Shown here: piece by piece, positions 11,464 through 22,937 of the stretch
How positions within the stretch are numbered: the first letter of the stretch is position 1
Layout: each line of letters starts with the position of its first letter
Assembly (NCBI GenBank): GCA_011033025.1
Contig: WFMF01000089.1
Coordinates: forward strand, 473,360-537,359
DNA length: 64,000 bases
Direction of reading: 5' to 3'
Source of the DNA: Beroe forskalii
Taxonomy: Eukaryota; Ctenophora; Nuda; Beroida; Beroidae
Made by a program: the position numbers and the translations under genes
Notes under the pieces: generated by a model
Told to the model about the DNA's origin: nothing
Seen by the model: only the letters and a program-made list of their open reading frames with translations
Databases searched by the model: none

Positions 11464-12471
11464 TAACCAACGATCATTGAACACGTGAAAAATTATGAGG
11501 TAGTAAGTAGTTGAATTAAATCCAGTTCCACGTGATATTCGAAATGAATTGCATTTTATAGTTTTCTAATTCTACCATCTTTGAAGAGCATAACTTCGTG
11601 ATTTTCTCATGTCAGTTTTCTTTTACAGGGCCTCAAGAACAGGAGAAGAGAGATGAGCAGTGACGAAATCATAGTGGCACACTGATGAGGGATGGAGTTG
11701 GATTTGACACAAAAACAAATGATTTTAGCAAAAGTCTACAGCGAAAGAAGTCACCTTGGTAATTGCAGTTCAAGAAGAGTGAACTGATATTGATAACATC
11801 TGCAAATGAGTTGAATTCATTACCTCCTAATTGAGCTCTCGCTCAAACCGTAGGCGTGTTTTGGTGCAATTATAGTTTGCATGAAGCAGCATGACTGTTC
11901 ATGATAGATGTTTGTGTTCAGAAATTGCCGTGCATTCCTCGTTATAAACAAACACATGTTTGTTAGCAAGTCCAATAGAAATATGGCAATGGTTTTGCGT
12001 CCAAAATGAAATTTTGGCTATTTTTGGCGGCTTCCTCGAGTCTGGGTGCAGAAAGTCAGAAACTCCAGGAAATTTCCGTAATCTCACTCAGAAAAATTTA
12101 TATTATACACTCAGGTCTCAGAAAAGTGTTATTCCGTCTTAAAATTACCAAAGAAATTGTTTCCTGCCGGTTGCAGCATCCAAAATGTAATGGTTTTTAC
12201 CATAATTGCAGTTTTAGCAGCTTGAATCGCGAAAAGGGCCAAAACATGACTTGTTGGCCAGTTTGACCATAATGCAAATTTCTTAACCGATGATCATAAA
12301 GTTTAACTATGTTTCAGTAAATGTAATATCACAGTCCCACTCACAATTTGCACTTTTTACTCGTTACAATTACTAAACTCTTCACTGTAGACTTTTTTTT
12401 TTGCAATTTTGCGGCGTGTGATGCATGATTTTGATAGAGCAAACGTGCTCCACAGCCACTAAATAGTAATA

Positions 12472-12914
12472 CCTTATTGGCCTTTATTTAGCCGGCCTTA
12501 TTTTAACCGGCCTTTTTTTAACCGGCCCCATGGACAAAAATCTAATCTTTTTTGAACCGTTTCAACCGGCCCCTTGGACAAAAAATTTTTCTATCGGTTA
12601 CCAGATCAAGTATTTCATGCTCTAAAATGGCCACTAAAACCCATTTATACTTAGTAAATTGCATCTAAAGACCCAAATACCGATCTTATTTCATGATACA
12701 GGGCATTATCGTGTCATATAATGACGTTCAAGAGAATTTGACACTGTAAGTGTAAGTGTATACTTCAAGTCAAAAAAGTTTCCTTTGACCTAGATTGACT
12801 GGCCTTTAATTTGACCGGCCCCACTTTAACCGGCCTTTTTTTAACCGGCCCTTTGGACAAAAATCTCAAAGTCGTTTTTGTCCTTAAGGGCCGGTTAAAT
12901 AAAGGCCAATAAGG
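12472..12914. mobile_element. TA-inserted MITE, CCTTATTGGCC termini
   Basis: Inverted ends CCTTATTGGCCTTTATTTA and complement, flanked by TA. AACCGGCC motifs followed by a GGACAAAAAT block recur inside both arms. 443 bp, no coding capacity. Confidence 0.9.
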
Positions 12915-13232
12915 TAGTATGTTTTAAATAGCAAGTACAGTCCGTAGTCACGCCGCGAAAAAGTACCCAAGCCCGGCGTTACAGTTTACACGCCCCGCCT
13001 CAAACTCAAAGTTTGAGCCAGTACAATTGCATTTTTTAGAATGTTGATATCCATAAGAGTCAGACTCAGAGCCAGATTTTAGATTATTGAGTTTTGTAAA
13101 TAAATATTTTTGTATTTGATTGTAAATAGCTAACTTTTTATGCACAGTGAAAACTGCTTCAATCAATTTGTTTGAAATCAATTAAAATTTGAATAATGCC
13201 GCAACGTGAATGAGTTGGATGGATTTTCCCAA

Positions 13233-13298
13233 CCTTGTGTTGGAGGGTCGACGACCCTCCAACACAAGGGTGCACCAAAAAAATTAAATTTTTGGTGC
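13233..13298. repeat. Two adjacent hairpins
   Basis: 13233-13269 is a perfect 37-nt palindrome (CCTTGTGTTGGAGGGTCG arm). 13272-13298 is a second one (GCACCAAAAA arm). Confidence 0.9.
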
Positions 13299-13592
13299 TC
13301 AACCCCTGAGCGATAGATCTCAGTGAGACAAGACCGAGGATATCCGGTTTTTTGAAATTGGACCCCGGGAACCCCTGGAGCGTTGACGATTTGTATCGGC
13401 CATACTTGTATGGAAGGCGCGGTATGGCGTGACCATCCGCGGATTCTACGCGCGCGCTTATATCCGCGCGCGCAAGATTCTGCTGCAGTTCCGCGAGATA
13501 TAGATCGAAGTAGGAAGTATTTGACCGATATTTGCTAGATCGAAGTAGGGTGTACTTGACCGTTATTTCAAGGAATTTTCAAATACATTTTA

Positions 13593-14206
13593 CCTTAGTA
13601 CAGGAAATTAAGATCTCCGAAAATTAAGAAGGCACAATATTACGCAGCACCAAATTAAGCATTTTTTGTGACCCCAGTGCTTAATTTATGCTACTTAATT
13701 TAATGCGTTCTTAATTTACTGCACCAAATTGATTCGAGTTTAATTTAGGCAGTAAGAATGAGTCCATTTTCATTTAAGTAGAATAACAAAAGTAAATATA
13801 ATGATTTATTGGGCTTCTTAAATTCTTAATCACAAATTTGAACGTTTGAGAACGGATCTAGTAGCTGGTCTACTGATGGATTCCTACACTCCTGAATCGC
13901 TCTGAGAATACCAGCTCCCTTCCACCCATTGATTATTATCTTCCTTCCTTCTTCTGTTTTAAAGAAACCAGAAGAAACTTGGAGATTGCTCGTGCGTGTG
14001 TGTCTACTTTGTCTGATTACCTGTTTATCTAATGACATGATTAAATATGCGCGGTGCACGTTTTGATTTGGTTCTGAAATAAATTAAGAACGCATTTAAT
14101 GTCGGACCATTTAATTAAGAAAGCACATTACTACGTTACATCAAATTAAGCATTTTTGGCGGCTGGAGTGCTTAATTTTCTGCTTACTTAATTTCATGTA
14201 CTAAGG
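13593..14206. mobile_element. TA-inserted MITE, CCTTAGTACAGG termini
   Basis: 614 bp with inverted ends CCTTAGTAC..GAAATTAAG and complement, flanked by TA. The subterminal parts repeat AAATTAAGCA and TTAATTT motifs. There is no transposase. Confidence 0.88.
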
Positions 14207-15092
14207 TACAACAAAGGCGGAAGGCCGTGTTTATTGAAATATCACACTAGTCTCGAATGACTGAATGTTATGAGGGTGAAGTGGTGATGATGCTGAGCAT
14301 TTGATAAACTGACTGACATAGTATGGGCTATTGGGGTGGATGAAGCAAATGACTGACCAGGATATGCTGCTGTGCATGTAGAACGACAGGGGACAATCCT
14401 GCTCACTAGGGGACAATGTACATTGTACCCGTGTGTACTGTAGTGTCGGTGTAACTGTTAGACTTGTGTAGCCGTAGGTCGGATGTAACCAGAAAATTTA
14501 TAGATTTATCGCAAGCACACATAACATAAATAACACTCAAAATTAATGATTCTTGTGAGTAAGGTTACTGCTAATGATTCGCTCCAGGTTTGCTGTCAGG
14601 GTGAAGGAGGCTTTACATCACTTCTTCTTCTTCAAACAGCGGAAGAGCACTGCACTGTTCCGTTCTGGTTCTTCCTGAACTAGTGGAAGGAACCATCATC
14701 AATGCTCAACTTCGTCTTACCCGTAGAAGTTTGAAGACGGGTGAAGGCGCGGGGTTGAGGCTGAGCTGTCCGGAAGCTCACCAACCTGTGAGGGAGCAGC
14801 AGCTGCAGGGATGATGATGGTCAGTACGTCATCGGAGGTGGAGGGGCAGGCAGTTACGGGAAGATGGGGGAGGAACCCTCGAGGTAACCATAGGCATAAG
14901 TTCAGTGCTCGTTACTGACAGGATGAAATGTGATCTGAGAGCTTATTCAGGCTTAGAACTTCAGGTATGTCGCTGGCACGCATTAGGTTCGATATCCTTA
15001 AGCATGATCACGCATCTATTCCATCTACCACATCATCTACCCATACATAAAGTGATAAATATCCTGGACCTTATTTTATTCTTGTTTTTTAG
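14207..15092. other. Region upstream of the first recognised USP8-like exon
   Basis: The MIT-domain exons expected before the coiled coil should lie here or further left, but I could not identify them. An acceptor-donor pair at about 14920-14964 does not fit the phase of the next exon. Confidence 0.4.
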
Positions 15093-18000
15093 CCAGGATT
15101 GAAGAGGAGGAAAGAAAAAGACTTGAGGAAGAAACATCCAGGAAGTTAGCTGAATTAGAAAGACTGAAAATAGAAGCCTCAAATCCTGTAGTAGATGCTG
15201 CTACACTTTTTACTCAGGTTATTTCAAAAGTTGTGTTAATAACCATTCCTGCCAAGTGACCAATTCCATCATGATTGTTTGATTTTACAATTGTTAGGCT
15301 ATCACTTTAACTAATCATTATTCAAACATTCTTCATGTTACAATATCAAGATATCCATATTTTCTACCTACCTAAGTTCTTGCTATTTCTACTTTTCTAT
15401 AAGCTCTTGCTATCTGTTTTCATAGTATTCTGATACTTTTATGCCTTTATTACTTCAGACAGTATCTGCTACACCTTTAGTACCTTTGGGGCAGTCTGCC
15501 AAAGGTGAGATCTTTGAGCTTGAATCCTGTAATTGTAGTGTGCATAAGAATTGGCCTGGCCCTGGAACAATAATTGCATGTGGTGAAAACCTACTGACGA
15601 CTGGCTCTATAATCAGAAACAAAAAAAACTGAAAATTACTTGTAATCAACCTCAAAACTCCCATCCCCCTTATTTTCAATGTTCAACATCACAAAAATGT
15701 TGTTGTGTGGCGACAGAATATTTTCAGTTGCAATATATCTGATTAATCTATATTCTATCCTAGATATAATTCCTAAGGAAGCAAATATCAGTGCCATAGA
15801 GCTGATGCATATTCTCGATGCCGATATTAAGGTACGAATGGAGAGGGGTTTTAAATTTCTGGATTGTGATAAATTCAGTAATCATTTCTCATCTTATTTT
15901 CGCGAATAAATCATAGGGTGTGTGAAGTTTGTAAAGCTGTGAAATAAAATCAAACACTATCAGGTATTATTGATTGACATCCGGACATTTGAGGAATTCA
16001 AAATCAGTCATGTGAAGCACAGTACTGTCATTTTCATTTCAAAAGACTACCTAGATGTCAATACCAAGTAAGTGTATTAATGTATTAATGTATTATATAG
16101 ACAAATGAGTAACCATAAATCAATTCAAGAGTTCCATTTGATATGATGCTACAAAAATTAATAATTTCCATCCGCTAATCACTTGGCGACAATATCCTTG
16201 TCGTGAGACATTGGCCAATATCACCGTCAGTGGCACTCATCGTTTACAGTTGATAATTGATTACAGTTTACACTTTTACAGCTATTTAAGAATCAAATAA
16301 TCTTCCGTTCAGGCTTGCAAGCAGTGAGATCAGGGAGCTGCTGGTTATAAAAGACCACAAGCACCTTTGGGATAAGAGAGGCTCATACGACCTGATAGTG
16401 GTATTCGACACGGACAGTACGTATGATGCACTGGACACCCAACCAACACACCCCATCAACATTGTCCGGGAGTGCACTACCGACTGTCTGGATCCCAACT
16501 TCATCAACTCTGACCTCCCTAAGGTAGGAGGTTATACGAGCCAGGCAGTGGCTTTCAGAGGTTGCTTTATATGCATTACTTGCTCTCAGTGTTGTCTTAT
16601 TTGAGGTATTCATTATGTCACCTATCAAGGCAATCGGTGGTTGTGGTCTACCACCAATCGCCTTTGAAAACACGTTGCAAATTAATGAATGACCTACTAA
16701 ACCTCTTTAAAAAGGCGTTGGAATACTATACTAAACCTACCGCCCAGGTACTAGACGGAGGCTACAGCTCGTGGGTGTACCACTTCCCCAAGCATTGCAC
16801 CAACCCGGACAGAGCTAAGAAACCTGCCCCACCCAAACCCAGGAGATCTGCCCCGCCCACCCTGATTCGTACTCCCGTCCCTGAAACTAAGGCTCCTGCT
16901 ATCTACCCTCTCCTGAGCTCTGAAGATGCCCAACCTAAACCCATCCCTCTAACGCTACCTGAACCCCCACCTGCTCCAGTACCTCCCCTTCCTGCTGCCA
17001 CTTTACCTGTAACAGCTCCACTTCCTGCAGTCCCTCCTGCCACTCTACCCCTCATTCTCCCTGTCACTAATTCTCATCCTGACGTCGCTAATCCAGCTGC
17101 TCTGAGAATTGCTGAGACACCGGCTTCCAAAGCAATCCAACCTCGCTTGTCTGAGGCATCACCAGAACTCGGATCATTGAATAACATGAGTCCTTCGATT
17201 GTTACCTGCGGTAATGTGCAGATTAGCATGCCCCAATCACCGCAAACCATACAAATCAACCAGTGGAACCAAGAAAAACTGCAGCCATCGCCCCTGTCTT
17301 CCTCTAACGTGTTGCAGCAACAGAAAGTGCTCTCTCAGCCACATGTCAATTTGGAGGTGTCTCAATCTCCTATCCAAGGTGCCGTTCCAGGCCCACAGGC
17401 TAGGCCAGTGAAACCAGAACTCGTTCTACCCACCAATCAAACTCTAAAATCTGTTGGTCAAACGCCGAGAACCCCACTGGAGATGCCTCCTAAACGGAGT
17501 GGGAGTGGTTTGAGGATAACTGATGTTTACGAGGAAGCCCCCAACGCTTCTCCCCCATCCCACTCTGGGATCTCTAAACCCCAAGCGGCGATGCCCACTC
17601 CTGCTCCTTCTGGAATACCCAGGCCATCGCCTCCTCAAGCTCAGTTAGGGATATCCTCTACCAAACAGCAGATGGGAGCTACCAGTGTGCAAACTTCAGC
17701 AGTACCTTCTGATCTGCCTCCTACCCTGAGGGAACAGGCTGCAGCCTATGACGCATCTTCTCCTGCTTCCTCTAGTACTCAATCTGCTCAGGTAGGTTTC
17801 ATCATACCATCATGTAACAGTAACAGTGGGGAATGGGGATGAGCGCTTAATTTAGCTGAACCTCTGTTACCTATTATGAAACAGAGATATTGTGTCATCT
17901 AATGGCTTATCTATAGTGAACTATAGTCTAGGTGAAAAAAATTATTGAACACCAACTAAAGTTGATGAATAATGGGCTAATGCTCATTTGACAGCTCTAT

Positions 18001-20425
18001 AAGTTTAGTATGGTCAACGACGTAAGTACCTGAAGTTAAAATGAATTATCGCGACTATACTTGTTACTATGTTAGTACCTATGTCATGTTTGCATCACTG
18101 CAATAATCCCCTCAGGTACACGTTAACGACATTACCACCTTCCCCGCCAAGAGCTCCTCCAACACAATATACGCTCAAGTAGAAACCCGTAGGAAGGTCC
18201 CCAGCCATGTGGTACAGCCTTCTAACGCTGCCAAACCATCCGTGGAGTACGCTGAAATAACTGCTATTCGACCCCCTGCCAACCTCAACAACATGACACA
18301 AAGCAAACCTCCAGTGGACCGGTCAATCAAACCTTCCGAGTAAGTGGTGTGACACTGGATTCGAACATTTATTCAGTTATTCAAGTGGTTGTTTTATCTA
18401 TTAGCAAAAAGGTACATACAATCGATTCTTTTCTGATTTCTGCAAATGATTAGGACCGAAGTCCTAAATGCCTAACTTCAAATCTTGTCAAAACCTCGAG
18501 CACAAACCTTTCTTGCAATAAAACTTATTAAATAATTTACCTTTATTTCAGTCCGGTGCGACCCATGGTGTTGTCAGTTCCCCCTGCTGCTAGAGCCACG
18601 CCCTCTTCGTCACCTGTTGTACAAGAGCAACCCTCCCCACCAGCTCCAGCCCCACCCAAAGCTTCTCCTCAGGCTCCTCTACCTCAGGTGTCACCCCATC
18701 CTCAGTCAGCATCCCTCCCACCTACTGCGATCCCTCCTAATGGGCAGCATAGAGCCCCCTCCTCTCAAACCCCTTCACCCCCTCAGAATGGGGAAATCAA
18801 CAAATCCCTGCACCCCACCACACGATCCCAAACCCTCCCTCCTAAACCTCCATCCCCTCCGAGCACCCTTCCATCGAGTCCTCCTGAGAGTGTCAGGGAG
18901 CACCGGAACCCCACAGTGAACAGGGTAGTAAAGCCGCTCTCTGCAAAGGCTGTGGAAGAGAAGTTCATGAGGATGATGCCGGGTTATGGGTCAGTGCAGC
19001 TGGGGACCTGCGGCCTCAAGAACATCGGCAACACCTGCTTCATGAACGCGGTGCTGCAGTGCCTGTCCGCCATCGCCCCACTCACCCGCTACTTCGTCAC
19101 AGGGAAACACAAACAGGAGATAAACCCGGACAACCCGCTGGGCACCCAGGTAGTAAACCACCGGTTACCATTTCTCAATAATCCCGGTAACGGTTTCGGT
19201 TGACTGAAACGCCCAGTTAACCGGAATTTCGGTTTCGGCACGGTTAGTCTACCGCTCCTTAAAGGTTAATTGCGAAATCAAATTATTCGGTTACAGTTAC
19301 GGTTTCGGCTGACTAAAATGTAAAAACGCCCGGTTATCCGGAATTTCGGTTTCATTTCGGTGAACCGGTTGTTTCCTACACCCAGGGTCTGGTGGCCGAG
19401 GAGTACGCTTTCCTGGTGAGGGCCATGTGGTCCGACAAGTACCGGTTCCTCTCCCCAAAGGACTGGAAGGAAGCCATCGGGAGGTTCAGACCTCAGTTCC
19501 TGGATTACAGTCAGAAGGATTGCCAGGAGTTCACTAGTTTCATGCTCGACGCCTTGCATGAAGATCTGAATAGGGTGAGCGTTTCATTTCATTGATTGTC
19601 CCTGGTATTTCTTTTTGAAAATGCAATCGTGATTATACTGAAATATTAAATATGCAAGATTTCAATTCACAATTAACAAAATACCTGTCGTCTATTTTGT
19701 GCTCGTTTCAGGTGTCAAAAGATAAGCGGACTACGAAGCAGAAGGAGATAGACTTCACCAAGTTGACGTACAAGGAGGGAGGGGTAGCAGCGTGGGAGCT
19801 GTACAAGTCCCAGAACGACAGTGTGGTGGTTGACCTGTTCCAGGGACAGTTCAGGAACGTTATGCGGTGCATGAAGTGCGGTTACGAGAGCGTAACCTTC
19901 GACACCTTCATGTACCTGAGTGTGCCGGTGGGAGGCTCCAAGTGCTCCCTCAAGACGTGCATTGAGAACTTCTGTCAGAGTGAGCGACTGGAGTGGCGGT
20001 GTGACAAGTGTAAGGTGTACGGGGATGCCACCAAGGAGATCACCATCTGGCGACTACCTGTCATCCTGGTGGTGATACTCAAGAGGTTTAGTTACACCGG
20101 CATGTGGCGGGATAAGATCTCCACCTTCGTAGACTTCCCCACCTCCGACTTCCGGGCGGTGGGTCGCGAGGTGGGCTGGGTCAGCAACCCCGAGGAGGGC
20201 AAAGTGTACCGGTTGTTTGGGGTCACTAACCACACGGGAACTCTGGAGGGTGGACACTATATCGGCTGTGCGCGGAACCCTGCCTCGGGGGACTGGTTTA
20301 CCTACGACGATCACGTGATCAGGCCCATGCGAGCTGAGCAGACGAGGAAGAAGGAGGCCTACCTGCTCTTCTACACTAGTCTCAGCGAGCAGGATGATGC
20401 TAGGATCCTCAGTCAGAGGAGATGA
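15093..20425 (+). CDS. USP8: USP8-like ubiquitin carboxyl-terminal hydrolase with rhodanese domain
   Basis: Cysteine deubiquitinase. In known animals USP8 acts on endosomes (ESCRT-0/STAM, receptor sorting). Exons: 15093-15217 (coiled coil, [13 protein letters not shown]), 15459-15504, 15764-15831, 15964-16067, 16313-16523, about 16559-17791, 18116-18339, 18552-19149, 19386-19574 and 19712-20425. Phases agree throughout from 15459. The rhodanese domain covers 15764 to about 16810 ([11 protein letters not shown] near its start, LDGGYSSW near its end). A long Pro-rich linker with PxxP motifs follows. The catalytic domain has the Cys box NIGNTCFMN (Cys codon 19036-19038), two CxxC pairs (CMKC, CDKC), the His box [10 protein letters not shown] and DWFTYDDH, ending at a TGA. 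The exact start of the sixth exon is uncertain. Upstream exons are missing from my model. Confidence 0.93.
19150..19385. repeat. Intronic CCGGTTA repeat inside the USP8-like gene
   Basis: Two diverged units of about 110 bases carrying ACGGTTTCGG, AACCGGAATTTCGGTTTC and the GGTTAC/GTAACC pair fill the whole 236-bp intron between two catalytic-domain exons. Confidence 0.75.
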
Positions 20426-21797
20426 GGACCTGAGTAGGGAGGATCTGAACAAGATAAATAGCTGGTGCGCTAGCAGTTATTTGATGTATGAGGAACTGTT
20501 GAGTGCCTATTTTATGTGAGTGTTACGAGAAGAAATTGACAAAATCCTGCAAGACGAACCTGTTTGTCGAGTTATCGAAGATGAGTGAATCAGCAATCCA
20601 GCTCGCTTCTTTGTAATTTAAAATCATTTAGACTTTAATTCAATGGAATGTTGTGGTACAACTTCTGCACTGTACATAAAATGTTTATAAAAAGACGTAA
20701 AAAGTTACCCCCTATAGACCGGAATTTGGTGCTTTCGCGAAAAACTTGGAGTTCGTTTTGAACTCTTTCATGGATTTAATTCCGTTTGATTTGTTGATAC
20801 TTTACAGGCAAATATATAAACTTGTTTGCATTTCATCTATTTTAAACTTATTAATAATTGATATTGCTAAACTGTCATTGAACTGGGTTCTCATATTCAC
20901 ATGCTTAGATTCCGTCTAATTCAAGGATAAAGAGAACGACAAAGTAAGAGGTCAAAATTTTCATTACTTTATTCTCAAATATGCTAAAAATGCTATTTAA
21001 TGTCCGTCTAATTTCGTAGCTAATTGAATAATTAGCTTATTAATTAAGTTTCAAACTGCCCCAGAGTTGCGAACTTTCACACCTTTTTAGAAAACAGTAA
21101 AATCCGTTCCCTTCCCACCCCATCCAAACTTTTCCACTTTGCCTTCCTTTCAGTGGAATTCTAGATATTATGATACATCCTAAATTTTAACCAACGTTTT
21201 TCCTCTTCCCAATTCACAAGTTCATTTTGTGTGAAGATATCAATTCATATTTTCAGGTGAACTTCATTTTAGATTATGTTTAGATTTGATTCGCTATAAA
21301 TACTAGGTAGTAATCACAATGGATACTCAGCAATATAGGGATATTCATTGAATGTAATATACGAAGTACGTACATATAATGCATATGCAGTGTTCAACAT
21401 CATTTAAAAAAACTTGCATTATTAAAACATTCCTGTCAAGAATTGTTTATCAACTTACAACTTAGGTATCATAAAAACTTAAGAGCCATCTTAACAAAAA
21501 ATAAGAGCCATCGGCACATTTCTTAATAGTTAAATGAAACTTGGCTAACTAAACTTTCGTGAAAGTATTTTAAATCTAAGAATTGATTTAAGATACCAAA
21601 CAGTTCACATTCAGAACTTCAGAACTACTGAAATAACTCACTTTAAATAACCACAGATTTAAAAGATTGCTGTTAACTATAATAATAAGCTAGATAAATT
21701 GTTTGATAAACGTGATTAAAAAGTTAAAAGAATCACTTCAGTTCGGGTGATCTAATTAGATGAAATAGTGTTCATTAACTTTGGAACATCAGCCGTT
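20426..21797. other. 3' flank of the USP8-like gene
   Basis: AT-rich. I see no further exon and no clear AATAAA signal close to the stop; ACATAAAATG near 20676 is a weak candidate for the polyadenylation region. Confidence 0.4.
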
Positions 21798-22250
21798 CTA
21801 AGATCGAAGTAGTTTGGTAGGTACTCGAAGTATCGTTTTCACGGAGTACCTACTACCTTCTCTCACAGGAGTTCCATTGTTGCACCTCCCAACAATCAGA
21901 ATTGTGATTGCTCCACAGCTACAGATCGAACAGCGAACTGAAAGTGAAAATTTAGAACTTGAGGATTGTAAACTGATAAACTCCAGATTTTGATGTTTCA
22001 CTGAAATATTCGTAAGGTATCTATATTATCAATGTTACTATTTAAGTATTAATTATTGACTGAAACCACATGAAATCATATCAGCAATTGGAATTGAAAA
22101 TGGTAGAAGCATGAATTGCTTTGTACCTGTGTACCTGAGTTCTGGAGCCCAGTGAGTTACTAGCACCCACACTCCATACCAGTAGAGTACACAATGTGTG
22201 TATCATCAGAATGTTGTATTGAACATCATTATAACAGAGCGATACACTTC

Positions 22251-22301
22251 ACTCGTGATTAAAATAGGACGACCAGTGGTCGTCCTATTTTAATCACGAG
22301 T
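22251..22301. repeat. Perfect 51-nt palindrome
   Basis: 25-nt arms (starting ACTCGTGATTAAAATAGGAC) around one G. Confidence 0.95.
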
Positions 22302-22937
22302 AAAATAATTATCGGTGGTAATCAACCATTGATAATTATTGAGCAGTTACAAAATAATATAAAAATCAATGTTTTACCTAGAATTTTAATGTGTTAGTAA
22401 GAGTAAATTGTAAGTCCCAAATCTACGTAGGCTGCGAACGCTGAAAATTCTACTAAGCAGCCTGGTTCAGAATCCTATTGAGAAAATTACAGTGGACATT
22501 GAATGCTATTTTAAAAAATGTATAATTGATTTAATGTTTTAATGTCAATCAAATGATAATTGCAGATTGATTTTAGATAGTAGATACCAACTCCCGTAAT
22601 TTGGTATCCAACATCAAGAATAGGTACCTGGTACAATCATTATCAAAATATTACTTTATATAGGTACATTTTACAGATTTCGCAAAATCTAAGGGTTTTA
22701 TCAAATCGAATGGTCAATATTGCAATGCTACTTAAATCTTAATAAGGTTGATGATTTTAACGAGAAAAGGTGTCGGTACATTTTATTCATAGGATGCCGG
22801 TTTAGAAGCACTCGGACTCAAAGAATGGAAATAATTAGATACGTAAATAGATTTTGGCATCTCCCTTTGTAATTGGGGAACTTTTGGGGCACTTGGAAAT
22901 ATTCCCCAAAAACAAACAATAGATACTTAATACTTAC

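Noticed and set aside
14905-15102. Plus-strand open frame before the USP8-like coiled-coil exon, considered as the MIT exon
   Set aside because: Runs across the TTTTTTAG acceptor and has no MIT helix pattern; its phase does not fit the next exon.
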